DNA of 64,000 nt from Sialis fuliginosa (GCA_961205875.1 OY540822.1:746501-810500); one strand, 5' to 3'; positions 48,930-60,518 are shown, counted from the first letter of the stretch. Numbers and translations are program-made. The notes: a model not told the origin generated them from the sequence alone.

Positions 48930-51900
48930 TGATAATATTGTTTTAGGTAATTGGTGTTTTCTCTAAAGTTCATACAGTTAACTTCTTTGATAATATGTAG
49001 AGATTTGCCCAATAATCTCTTTTTAAGTGATTTTTGATAATCAAGGATTTCAACTTCATCAAATTTAATTTTGTGGCCAGTCTGTTTGACATGAGAATTT
49101 AAAGCAGTGGATTAACCTTTGGCATATTTATGGCTATTCATTCTCTTTTGTACAGATATTGTTTTGTCTGACCCACGTACGATTAATTGCATTCACACTT
49201 AAGGCGGTAAATCAGATTAGATTAGAGCTATTGTTTTTACTTATTTCAGTTTTAAGTTTTGCATAAAAGATCTTAGTAGTGTAACAATTTTTATATTATG
49301 TATATTTAAAATATTTTTTACTTTTTCAGATAAATTTGGAATATATAGAAATGCAAAAAAATGTTGCTCTAACTGTAATGTTGAGTTATGCTCTTTGCTG
49401 TAATTACAAATATTTTAATTTTTATTAATTAAACTTTTAAGTCTTTTTTTTATTACATTCTTTAAAAAATTTATAGGATAAATCATTGATTAAAAAAATA
49501 TTATAAACCTTTTCTAGCATAGCTTTTCTAAATTGTATGTCTGTAAAAGTTATAGCTCTATCTAAAATAGCTGTAACCACATATTTTTTATGTCATTAGA
49601 AGAAAAGGAATGAAAATTAAGGTGTCTAGCTGACCAAGTATTTTTAGTACATCAAAGTGTAGTAATAGAATTATCATAATATATGTATATTACTAGCTGC
49701 TACCCGCGGCTTCACTCGCATAAATTTTGTAACCCCCATCTTAATGATATTTTTTCCGCCGGATCGAGTGAAGCTAATTACAACCACTCATATGTAAGAG
49801 TGTGAAATATAATTTTTTTCTATATTTTAGTTTTCATTCATTATGCAAAATCGCAAATATCTCGACAGCTATGCGAGATAGGTTTTTTCTTCTTCTATAT
49901 ACCCCATGTATAAATACCCGACCCCTGTGGTATTTTTCCCGCCGGATCTAATAAAACTAATTACAACCCTTCATATGTAACAAGGGGTGAAATGTTTATT
50001 ACTAAAAAAAAATTCCCCATACAAATTTTTTAACCCTTTTGCAATTCCTTAAGGGTTGAATTTTCGGGATACAAAGTAGCCTATGTTCTTTCTCGGGATG
50101 CAAGATATCTCACTGCCAAATTTCATCAAGATCGGTAAAGCGGTTTAGCCGTGAACAGGTAAAAAATAGACAGACTGAGAGATACACTTTCGCATTTATA
50201 TTATAAGTCTTGACTTCTATGTAAAATAAGGGGTTGTTTTGTCCTCCTAATAACCCTTATGCCGTAGTATTTTTCTCGCCAGATCGAATGTAACCAATTA
50301 CAACCCTTCATATGTGACAGGGGTGAAATATTAAATTTTTCTTATTTTTAGTTTTCTTCCATTATACAAAATCGTAAATATCTTGGTTCCTATGCGAGAT
50401 TGAGGGTTGTTTTCCCCCTGAAACATCCATCCCCGTAGTATTTTTCCCGCCGGATCGAATAAAACCAATTAAAACCCTTCATATGTAACGGGGTGTAAAA
50501 TATTAATTACTAACAAAAATTAAAATTTTTCCACCCCCTTGCAATTTCTTAGGGGTTGCATTTTCGAGATACGAAGTAGCCTATGTCCGTCCTCGGGATG
50601 CAAGCTATCTTACTGCCAAATTTCATCAAGATCGGTTTTGCGGTTTAGCCGTGAAAAGGTAACAAACAGACAGAGAGACAGACAAACACACTTTCGCATT
50701 TATAATATTAGTACCTATGGATTTATTAATATTATATACTTACATTTTGTATTAAAATTGATGAACCTTTTTTAAATCAAATTATAGTTGTAAATTGAAT
50801 GAACTTTGTCACTTTTAGATGCACGATGTTCAGATCACAGAGACAGATGTACAAATTCAAACAACAATTAAAAAAATATCATTTAAAATTACGACAATGT
50901 TAATTATTAATTAAATAAATTCTTCTAATATTTATGATTACAAATTAATACAATAAAATACCTATGTAGGTAAAAATATTGATATATCAATAACTTTAAG
51001 TTTTAAATTTTAATGTATTACCTATGTTATGCCGAATGTCATTCGAATGCTGTGATTGTTTGTCTTCAATTTTTTTGACAAATTTATGTACGAACATTTA
51101 AATTATTTATTACTTTATAGTTGTACATATTTTTTCATTCGTTATGTTCTTTATATTTCTTTTTTGTTATATTTTATTGTTTATATTAAACACATTTACT
51201 TCAACATTTTAAATGACTGACATTTAAAAATAATCAATAAAATATAACGTATCCATAGTTACGACATTTGCAATTAATTTTGTAGATGCTTAAAGCGCAT
51301 TATATGTAAACGTATTTTGTTTATTTTCTCCTCTTTAACATATCTTTTTCAAAAATCAGACACGGGTTCATGGTTGTCAATTAACCAAAGTATTTAAAAA
51401 ATCTAATATCGATTTTCGTTTTGATAATTTTTTACATCAAAACTTATTTTTTTGTTTTTTTTTCATTTTTTTTAAATCTGAAATTTGAACCTTACATTAT
51501 ATCGCCCAAGGAATATAAAAAAAATAATAAAAAAATTGTAACTTTTTTTTGAAAAATTGGGAGCCCCTTGTCACCCCATTTATAAACTTTTTCAAAAAAG
51601 GCCCACTAGTTGTTATTTTTTACCCTCAAGGAATGTATATACCAAATTTCATGTTTCTCCGATGAGTGGAAATGGTCAAAAAAATGATTATCAGTCAGTG
51701 AGTGAGGACACTTCGTTATATATAGTAGATAGTGACGTTTAGACAATTAATTTGTTATTATGTAATAGAATTATCTTTATGGACCACTATTTTTATATCA
51801 AGAAAGTTAATTTCCCTATTTTTATTTTCTGTTTCATAGGTGAATTGAAATTTAGGATGAAATTCGTTAAAAAGATTACAGAATGACGCAATTTTATTTT

Positions 51901-52190
51901 TTTGAACTAATATAATATAATATATAATATATAATATCATCAACATAACGTTTAAAGAAAGGGATATTATATTCAACTTTATTAAAAGTATTATCAATAA
52001 GTTCATTCATAATGATATCTACTAACACTATCGATAGTGCTGAACCCATTGGAGCACCATATATTTGGATATAAAATTTTTCTTGAAATTGAAAATATGA
52101 GGTATTCCAACAAAAATTAAGTGCATGGATAAAGTCATCTCTATTAATATTAGTAAAACATTTTATATCATTAAGATGATTTTTTTTAAT
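48930..52190 (-). pseudogene. Penelope-like retroelement: RT and GIY-YIG region, interrupted
   Basis: Minus strand. From about 52190: FIHALNFCWNTSYFQFQEKF, GAPMGSALS and YVDDI (RT core), a TAT-rich expansion with a frameshift, then NLFNEFHPKFQFTYETENKN and FLDIKIVVHKDN to 51762. After an insertion (49676-51761) it continues at 49675: TKNTWSARHLNFHSFSSNDI (RT thumb), VVTAILDRAITFTDIQF, FLYIPNLSEKVKNILNIHNI, and the endonuclease end TALNSHVKQTGHKIKFDEVE with EILDYQKSLKKRLLGKSLHI. The order RT, linker, GIY-YIG is that of Penelope-like elements. Several stops and shifts; nonfunctional. The extreme N-terminus is not seen. Confidence 0.75.
49676..51761. mobile_element. 2.1-kb insertion in the Penelope-like element with 14-bp TSD
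   Basis: GTAATAGAATTATC occurs at 49662-49675 and again at 51762-51775, exactly splitting the RT reading. A 14-bp duplication points to target-primed (LINE/SINE-like) insertion. The contents are composite: two tandem, diverged ~500-bp units (CGCGGCTTCACTCGCATAAA near 49707; CCGCCGGATC blocks near 49756, 49931 and 50445; each ending with a CGGTTTAGCCGTGAA, CAGACAG and TTTCGCATTTATA tail), AT-rich sequence, then the 51330-51735 repeat. No RT of its own is seen. Confidence 0.65.
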
Positions 52191-53006
52191 GTGAGTAAGT
52201 TTGTAAGATACTAATTGTCAAAAGATGTGTTTATACATATGTATATATGTAATTTTTGTTTTAATTTTCATTGTAGACTATTGTTTTGTACATCACTAAA
52301 GAAGAAGAAAAAACAAATGTTTTTCGAAAAAAATATATGCGCATGATTTTTATGAGCAATATAGATAGCTAATTATTATTGGCATTGTTTTTGTTTGACC
52401 TAATATCCCAAATTACAAAAAAAAAAATATTATAAAAATGGTCATTTACTAAAATTAAAAAAAAAATATGTGGTGAGTATTTTTCGGGGACTTTTTTTCG
52501 ATTCAGTGTATTATTTGGGGACATTTGTATACTTTGGGGACAGGTCTCGAAAAATCCACATATTCAAATTATCATTATTATTACTTAAGTTGCTTGTATG
52601 TATATTCAGTAGCATACCTTGAGGGGGGGGGGGATATTTTCCCCAAGGGCGGCAAAGTTGTGGGTTGAGGGAGGCAAATTTGATGTAGCAACTAAAAAAT
52701 CTTTATAGTGCAACGGGGGGAGGGTGAAAAATTTGCTAACTGTCAAGCGCGGATCCATGGGGGGGTCATGGGCGACATGACCCCTTCCAAACCTCAAAAA
52801 TTAAATATAAAAATGTTTTTTTACATGTCACAGTCCATAATTTCCCCCCCCCCCCCATTGTCATTTCTCAGAACATGACTCCCCCCCCCCCCCAGCGAAT
52901 TGTAAACCTAGAACCGCGCCCGCTAACTATCCCGGTACGCCACTGCGTACATTACTTAACCTCCTGCTCTTTTTGAAGTAAAAAAAGATCTAATTAAATA
53001 CCATAG
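52191..53006. other. Repeat remnants with G and C homopolymers
   Basis: No gene. 52467-52564 is a small inverted repeat (TATGTGG ... ATTTTTCG / CGAAAAATCCACATA). Long G and C runs at 52621-52633, about 52844-52857 and 52881-52894 flank segments that read as generic interspersed-repeat sequence. Confidence 0.5.
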
Positions 53007-53015
53007 CCATAGACA

Positions 53016-55140
53016 ACCTTTGTGAAGTTAGCCCCCCAATACGTCTGAAAAAATTCGAAACGAATGCCATTGATTGCTCGGCGTTTGCTCGTGATTGCCA
53101 TTTAAAAATTTTCGTTTGCCCCTTTTAAGTTTAGAAGTTAGGAATTTTTAAATTTGGGGGGGTCAACTTCCGCCCCCCAACATGAAAATTTCGGATTTTT
53201 TTCAATAAAAACTTGTAGCATTTCGTTTGCCCTTTATTGCCCTATACTCAGTTTAGCAATTAAAAATTTATCAAATCTGGGGAGGGTAACTTCCGCCCCC
53301 GATATGAAAATTTCGGATTTTTTTTATAAAAACTTGTAGCATTTCGTTTGCCCTTTAATACCCTATGCTCAATTTAGCAATTAAAAATTTATCAAATCTG
53401 GGGGGGGGGCAACTTCCGCCCCCAATATGAAAATTTCGGATTTTTTTCAATAAAAACTTGTATCATTTCGTTTGCCCTTTATTGCCCTATACTCAGTTTA
53501 GCAATTAAAAATTTATCAAATCTGGGAGGGGCAACTTCCGCCCCCAATATGAAAATTTCGGATTTTTATCAATAAAAACTTGTAGCATTTCGTTTGCCCT
53601 TTAATGACCTATGCTCAGTTTAGCAATTAAAAGCAAAAAAAAGATAAAACACCATGTACAGAATGTTCATGTTGTCCATTAAAACAGCATGAATTTTTTT
53701 CAGCTAGCAAACAGATGCTATATTATTTTATCGAACACAAATAACCAAAATAATTTGCAACCATATAAATTCACTAATTCGCAGTGTGAAATCGAGACAG
53801 AAACATAAAATGCTGTTTTTATGGGCAACATGAACACTATGGTGTTTTATCTTATTTGAAAAACAATTAATTTTTTATTAAATATTGTTGAATTTTGTAC
53901 TTTTTGTTCAATAAATCAAAAATGGTTACAAATAATCATAAGGATGTGTTGACAAAAAATGTTCGTTATGTAATTTTACATAACATCGTTAAAAAATATA
54001 TAGGGTGTTCCATTTGAAATAGTTGAGAAAAATAACTTTGAAATTCTCAAAATTTGAAAATTAATTTTGAACAGCCTGTACATGGTGGCTCTAAGATATT
54101 TAAACAAAAGCACCCACCAACCTTCTACAATAAGGTCTATATTTAATTTCGTCTTCAAAACTGCGACTGCGGAAGTGGTGAATTTTTAAGTGGAGTAATG
54201 TAAAAGTCAATATTTTTGAAAAAAATATTATTACTAATATTTCTATTAATATTATTATTAATTTATTACTAATATTTTAGATATGAATAAACAACCCAAA
54301 AGAAGTGTTAAATATGAAAAAATATTCAGGGCATTCCTTATAAAAAAAATTACCTTAAGCGTGCCACACTTCTTTGTAGCACCCTGTATATTTGAAAATA
54401 ATGTCTATGTATGTGCATTTATCTACAATTTACATCTGCATTAGAAAGATTTTTTTATCTTTTATGGTCTACGAGTTATCGAACTTCCATACACTATTGC
54501 CCCTGTATAAAATACTTCTGTGAATTTTGCTTCTAGAAATTTTGTTCTCCATATATTTGCTTGTCTCAATTTTAAATGTACGAGTAACACCCAGTATAAT
54601 AAAGAATTGTTATAATAATTATTCAAAGAGATTGCCGATGTTAAAACTCTGGAACTGAAGGACGATAAACGAAACAGATCATTGGGCTTTAAAGTGCAAA
54701 CGAAACACTACAACTTTTTATTGAAAAAAATCCAAAACTTGCCACCCCCCCCCCCAGACTTCATAAATTTTTAATTGCTAAACTGAGCTTAGGGCATTAA
54801 AGGGCAAACGAAATGCCCCAAGTTTTCACTGTAAAAAATCCGAAATTTTCATATTGGGGGCAGAAGTTGGCCCCCCCAGAATGGATAAATTTTTAATTGC
54901 TAAACTGAGTATAGGGCAATAAAGGGCAAACGAAATGCTACAAGTTTTCATAAAAAAAATCCGAAATTTTCATGTTGGGGGGCGGAAGTTAACCCCCTTA
55001 AATTTGAAAAATTCCTAACTTCTAAACTTAAAAGGGACAAACGAAAATTTTTAAATGGCAATCACGAGCAAACGCCGAGCAATCAATGTCATTCGTTTCG
55101 AATTTTTTCGGACGTATTGGGGGGCTAACTTCACAAAGGT
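53016..55140. mobile_element. Foldback element with 9-bp TSD (Mutator-like?)
   Basis: Ends ACCTTTGTGAAGTTAGCCCC and complement ...CTTCACAAAGGT, flanked by perfect CCATAGACA (53007-53015, 55141-55149). A 9-bp duplication is typical of MULEs. The arms are made of a ~123-bp unit (AACTTCCGCCCCCAATATGA, AAATTTCGGA, CATTTCGTTTGCCCTTTA) repeated about four times on the left (53150-53630) and three times inverted on the right (54680-55000). The centre holds a ~215-bp inverted repeat (AAGATAAAACACCATG / GGTGTTTTATCTT, 53641-53855) and a TAGGGTGTTCCATTTGAAA piece near 54000. No transposase. Confidence 0.8.
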
Positions 55141-55641
55141 CCATAGACATAGAGCATGGACCGCGCTTTCTGTAATAATATAATGGTGTAACATTTCTCC
55201 AAAACAGTGAGAGAGATGCGGTAGAGTTTGGTATATATCTATCTCTTTTTCTAATAAGATTGAAATATTGTTACATTATGAATCACAACCTTGGTATATT
55301 TGTTGCAATTACTGTAATCAATAATAAGTTCTATTTTATTTACAGTCAATATTGTGTAAGCGGACCACAACTTCCAGAATGATACCATTAATCGTTGTTA
55401 TTCCAATTTACGTATGTTATATTATATAGATAACTTGACCGCGGTTTCCTGATACATACATATTATGTATTATCCGGAAATTATTACCAACGCACATATG
55501 AGTTATCTCTGGAGGTTGAGTCCTCATTTTTATTGAACTAATTTACCATCTCCATTGGGTTGTAGAAGGTTATAAAAGGACTATTTGCTATGCTAGCAGG
55601 TCAGGTTCTACGTTGGCGAGTAGTAAAGTACATTTCTCAAT

Positions 55642-57074
55642 CAGCCCAATCAAATAAAAGTACTTTGGGTTTTTCTTACTTTTTTTTACTAATTTATTAC
55701 CACTAAAGGGATTTTATTACCATTTCCGGTATCGAGTTACAGCCGTATGATCTAGATTCGTCTGTAAGCTACACCAACCATAGTGTTTCATGTGTTCTTT
55801 TTATGCGTTCAGAATGAAACCTATGTCATTTTTTATTACTTTTTTTTACTCTCGAACGAAACCAAGAAAAATAAAAATAAAAAAATTTCACTTAAACCAA
55901 AATATTAACTTTTAAGACAAAAATCCTTAAAATGCGTTAAATAATAACTATTTAATATATTTAATATATCACCTATCTAGAACAGTGGTTCCCAAACTTC
56001 TTTTGTCGCGGAATTCCTACAGCATTTTTCATAATTTGAAGGACCCTTATCCTAAAAATAATTTTTTTTACCGATTTAAATTATTTCAACTAAAAAAAAT
56101 CGTTAAAACATCTAAAACAGCCCAATCAACTAAAATGTATCCATACATGTTGTTTTATATCTAGATAATAATATTATAATAGAAATAATAGTTAAGTGAT
56201 GGCCAATAATTTTTTTGACCGATTTCAATTATTTCAAATAAAAAAATTATTGTCCATCACCAATTATTTCTTTTATAATATTATTATCTAGATATAAAAC
56301 AACATAAAATAATAGTAGTGACGTTAAATATAAATAAAAACAAACTTGTTTGTTTAAACGTCAAAATTTATTAAAGAAGAGGAAACCGCACATGAATTTT
56401 ATTGAGATAACGACATCTTTCTCAAATTTAAATCTTTATTAATAGCCTGACGATGATTCTGTGAATCGAAAGCTTGCGGTTTCCTCTTCTTTAATAAATT
56501 TTGACGTTTAAACAAACAAGTTTGTTTTTATTTTTTTTTTATAAAACAACATACTTATATGTATACATTTTAGTTGATTGGGCTGGGGTAAAAAATTGTT
56601 TTAGACGTTTTAAGGTTTTTTTTATTTGAAATAATTTTAATCGGAAAAAAAAATATTTTTAGGATAAGTGTCCTTCAAATAATGAAAAATCCTGTAGGTG
56701 TCCGCGACAAAAGAAATTTTGGAACCACTGTTCTAGATAGTTGATAATAAATATATATATATATTATATAGTTATTATTTAACGATTTTTTTTGTCTTGA
56801 AAGTTCATATTTTGGTTTAAGGGTCGAAAATTTTTTTATTTTTGTTTTTCTTGGATTCCGTTCGAGAGTAAAAAAAGTAATAAAAAATGACATAGGTTTC
56901 ATTCTGAACGCATAAAATGAACACATGAAACACTATGGTTGGTGTAGCTTACAGACGAATCTAGATCATACGGCTGTAACTCGATACCGGAAATGGTAAT
57001 AAAATCCCTTTAGTGGTAATAAATTAGTAAAAAAAAGTAAGAAAAACCCAAAGTACTTTTATTTGATTGGGCTG
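55642..57074. mobile_element. Foldback element in the Gypsy-2 LTR (AT-flanked)
   Basis: Ends CAGCCCAATCAAATAAAAG and its complement, flanked by AT on both sides. The arms pair for about 350 bp (55642-56010 with 56715-57074), and further inverted blocks lie inside: TAAGTGATGGCCAATAATTT near 56193, and AAAATTTATTAAAGAAGAGG at 56365 with its complement at 56485. CAGTGGTTCCCAAAC at 55986 and its partner near 56730 look like hAT-type ends but have no separate target duplication. No transposase. Confidence 0.75.
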
Positions 57075-57120
57075 ATTTGGCTGCTGCAACTTCCAGAACA
57101 TATCTTGTTTACAACTGTTC

Positions 57121-57201
57121 GTTTGCCTGCTGTCTATCCTCGTCGTGGTTCTACTTTCTGTTCTTGTGTCGGCTTACTTTGGTGGATGGTTTTGTGAATA
57201 A
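57121..57201 (+). CDS. Short hydrophobic peptide of Gypsy-2 (interrupted upstream)
   Basis: Reads VCLLSILVVVLLSVLVSAYF then GGWFCE and stop at 57199-57201, followed by AAAG|GTAAGC. It is the counterpart of 8300-8401. An ATG at 55590 is in phase with it once the foldback and its AT duplication are left out, so the frame was cut by that insertion. Because the putative TATA box is only about 11 bp upstream of that ATG, the true start is uncertain. One membrane segment predicted; function unknown. Confidence 0.45.
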   Translation, partial: VCLLSILVVVLLSVLVSAYFGGWFCE

Positions 57202-57363
57202 AGGTAAGCCTATATTTCTTTATTATATTTGTATGTTATAATACTTAAAATTCAGATCCTGGACATATCTTTTTGACATCCTGAATATTCCCATTCACTT
57301 TTCGGTCACAAGTTGCGTCCACAAAATTCAAATCACCTTTCTACTTCCTCTGGACGTGACATA

Positions 57364-57376
57364 TGGTGGAGGCGCC
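57364..57376 (+). promoter_or_regulatory. Gypsy-2 primer-binding site
   Basis: TGGTGGAGGCGCC, identical to the Gypsy-1 site at 8601-8613. Confidence 0.65.
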
Positions 57377-57437
57377 TATTTTAAGTTAAATTAGCATACG
57401 AATATTTCTATTATTTTTTTGTGGGGTAAATATTTAC

Positions 57438-58865
57438 ATATCAGAGTCAAACGGGGAAATTAGGAGAAGCCGTAGACGCGCATGGTTAGAGCCAACTCAC
57501 CCACTATCTTTGAGTATGCTGAGTCAGGGGGAAAATATATTTTCGAGCACTAGTATCGGTAACGTAGTTTTACAAAAAGATTTAGGGAGAATAAATGAAA
57601 TTGCGGTTGACATAAACATGCAACGAACAACAACACATACGACCCCAACCGACCAGACAAACCCACAGACAGACCAGGCGGCCGCTCAGGGAAACACGCA
57701 ATCATCGACTACTTCAAATGTAATGGCATCAGCACCAGCGGAGAGGACCAAACGCAGGGGTCTGGCAGAGATGATCAAAGAAAAAGAAAGAAAGGACATT
57801 GACAGATGAGCAAGCCAGAGCCGCAGAAAAAAGGTTCACTACCTTCAACACTATTCGAGAACCTGCGGTATTGAGAGCCCTAGATCCGCCTATCTACGAC
57901 CTAAACAAAATGATGGACGTAGATGACTTTATTAGAAGATACGAAAGGGTAGCGTTCGTCAACCGGTGGGACGACGAACTGAAGATATCTTCGTTCGGTT
58001 GGTCGCTCTTGGGGGCAGCAGAGACGTGGTTTCACAATTACCTAGAACGAACCACTAATATTACGTGGAATAGACTGGCGGAAGAGTTCAAAAATATTTT
58101 CAGAGCAGTGGACTATGAAGTCGACCTAGACCGCAGGATAAGAGAAAGAAAGCAGAAAGAGGGAGAAAATCCTCTCGCCTTCGTTCAGGACATGGTGGCA
58201 CTAACGAGGGCACTAGATCGAAACGTTTCAGAGTCCCATATAGTAAGAAATATTTTACAAGGGCTGCTCCCAGCTACGGTAGAAAAGCTAGGTTTCTTCG
58301 AACCCCGAACCATCGAAGAAATTGAAACCTACCTAAAACCTATAATGCGTGGCGAGTCATATCGCAAGACTAGCGAAAGAGCCGGACAGACTCCCAAAGC
58401 GGAATACCTAACCAAATAGGATATACAGGTGATGGTAAATAAAATAATAGAAAGATTTTCTGGAAATAAAATGCAACCTAGCGAAAAAATTTTCATAAAG
58501 ACCCAGTTAACAACCAAGCAAAACAAGGTTACCAGAAGCCGAGGCATGTAACATTTACACAGAATAGACCTACCTTTATGCAGAATATACCGAACATGCC
58601 AATTTGTTATAACTGCCAGAGACGGGGACACATACAGCGAAACTGCACACAACCGCCCTTCAGACCGACGGTAGGACGAGAAAATTCTGGACGTGTAATA
58701 TGTAACGAATGTGGGAAACGGGGACACGTACGGATAAACTGCCCAAATCGGACCAACCGCCCAAGACAACCCAACAGTCGGGAATCGGCAGAGGAAGGCG
58801 TTTGTATTAAATCTGACTGGTCCATCCGTCTTCTGGTCCGAACATTTAAAACCAATTTCACTTAA
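57438..58865 (+). pseudogene. Gypsy-2 Gag, disrupted
   Basis: Homologous to 8658-10079 throughout. The start codon position has ATA (57438) where Gypsy-1 has ATG. The N-terminal frame runs to about 57809, with a frameshift near 57800. The capsid region 57840-58419 ([54 protein letters not shown]) ends at a TAG, with a further shift before the zinc knuckles CYNCQRRGHIQRNC (near 58611) and CNECGKRGHVRINC (near 58704). At least one nonsense and two frame changes, plus the lost start, make it nonfunctional. Confidence 0.88.
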
Positions 58866-60150
58866 GGGAACTATTAAAATAAATGTCAAAATTATAAAAG
58901 ATATGGGCTCAGCATATTCAGTAGTAGGGAATGGGTTTGTTACACAGGAAAATATCATAACACCTAAGATACCATATACCGGGTGTTCCAGACCACCCGT
59001 CCACTATTCAAAAATTTTAAATGGAATGGTATATCAATTAGTACTTTATCTTAAAAAATATATTTAAATTAACAACGTTAAGAAAATTTAATTTTAAATT
59101 TTATTAAAAAAAATTATAATTTTAAATTAAAAATTTTCTTAACAAAAGTTGTTAATTTAAATATATTTTTTAAAATAAAGTACTAATTGATATACCATTC
59201 CATTTAAAATTTTTGATTTATCCCCAATTGAAGTTTTGAATTTTTGATATGTCGCGTATGACACTTTAAATTATCCAAATCTCAAATAATCATACATCAT
59301 TAGAAAGTTTGTAATTTCTACTTTCAGAACAAATTTTAAAAATAAAATTTCATTAGTATTTAACGAAATTAGAGCAATTTTAGTAAAACCCTAAAATTTA
59401 GAATCAAGTCGCCATATTTCCTAAACAATTGAATGTATGAAAAAATTTTTTTTACAAAAGTTTGTTACTTTTTTATGATCTTTAAAATTATCTACTTTTG
59501 GATATACCGTTCTATTTGATTTAGCTGAGAAACGGGCATGTACCCCTCAAACTACCCCCCAAGGAGGAGTTTTAGGGGGTTGAAAACATTTTCCTGAAAT
59601 TCTTTAGGGACGATATATATAGTAAATTTTTTATCATAAAACTCTATCTTCAATAGTTTGGGCGTAAAACATAGTGGACGGGTGGTCTGGAACACCCGGT
59701 ATATTTCGTACAGCAGGGAGAGGCAATAGGCGAAAAAGGTAGGATAAATTTAGTAATTGATTTGGGACTTTGGGAAACAAAGGTAATGCATCTATCGTCA
59801 GTACACTAAATAGTGAAAATGTTATCTTAGGGTGTAACTTTTTACAAAAAAATAACACAATTATTAATTTCATGGATAATACTGTATTACTCACCAACGA
59901 CCTCAACAAAAGTGTAGAATTTCTCTTATCGATAACAACATAGAACTTGTAAACAAATATGACGTAAAAACTGCAGTAAGTGATAACACTGCACTAAAAC
60001 AACAAACAAACGATACACAGGGCTGGGAAAGCATGACTTATTTTATAAATGATGCAGAACCAAATGTAATAAAAGTAAAAATTGCAGAAGATCCTTATTG
60101 TCTTCCGGATTGTAAAATATTATGTCCTATAATAATTAAACAAGTTAAAT
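58866..60150 (+). pseudogene. Gypsy-2 protease region, split by a MITE
   Basis: GTIKINVKIIKDMGSAYSVV: the catalytic triad reads D-M-G-S instead of D-T/S-G-S. It is interrupted at 58979-59699, then resumes with a region matching the Gypsy-1 protease C-terminus (VILGCNFLQ-like near 59820-59850, LTNDLNKSVEF) in broken frames, and PYCLPDCKILCPIIIK up to the piggyBac insertion. Confidence 0.7.
58979..59699. mobile_element. TA-flanked MITE (mariner-type TSD)
   Basis: Ends CCGGGTGTTCCAGACCACCC and complement ...GGAACACCCGG, flanked by TA (58977-58978, 59700-59701). 721 bp, with an inner palindrome (59010-59090 with 59130-59215: AATGGAATGGTATATCAATT). No transposase. Confidence 0.82.
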
Positions 60151-60263
60151 TAACCTTCCGATGGGTGCATGTATCTTTCAGATACTTTGTGTTTTTTTAT
60201 TGGTTCTAACGGACACGTTTCAAAAGCTAGACATTCCCTCTCCCACGTATCTTCCTAGCTCCC

Positions 60264-60479
60264 GTGGTGGTTTGTAACAGTATGCCAAATGTTTTCAAAG
60301 TGGTCAGTGGTTTTTATATATTGCTGTATTGTATCTCACAGATACACGCTTTTTCATGTAATACCTGCTATACTAGCGCAAAACGTACCCGTCTTTCGAA
60401 GTATTGTTGTATAAATTGTAAAAAGTATTTATGCCTTGAACATTGTTCAGTAATTTGCACAGATTGTATTTCTAAATAA
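60264..60479 (+). pseudogene. piggyBac transposase C-terminal cysteine-rich domain (remnant)
   Basis: 71-residue frame. Residues 32-68 hold C32-x2-C35, C48/C49-x2-C52, C57-x2-H60 and C65-x2-C68, the spacing of the Zn-binding cysteine-rich end of piggyBac transposases that contacts subterminal DNA. The catalytic DDD region and the insertion domain are absent. Its location between piggyBac-type ends with TTAA duplications supports the assignment. Confidence 0.7.
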
Positions 60480-60518
60480 TTTTTTTTTAGTTGAAATTTA
60501 CCAAAGTATGCATTTTTT

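Larger units (their letters stand above)
55150..57361 (+). repeat. Gypsy-2 5' LTR region, split by a foldback (left edge unknown)
   Basis: Ends ...CTGGACGTGACA at 57361, as in Gypsy-1. TTATAAAAGG at 55570-55579 could be a TATA box, with TCAGGT near 55600 an initiator-like site. The segment 55590-55641 plus 57077-57201 carries the conserved peptide frame. The left LTR boundary is not seen because the partner LTR is beyond the window. Confidence 0.5.

Noticed and set aside
44336-51735. A single 7.4-kb foldback bounded by TACTATATATAACGAAGTG and its complement
   Set aside because: The right arm lies inside the 49676-51761 insertion defined by a 14-bp duplication, so the two arms are separate copies of a repeat.
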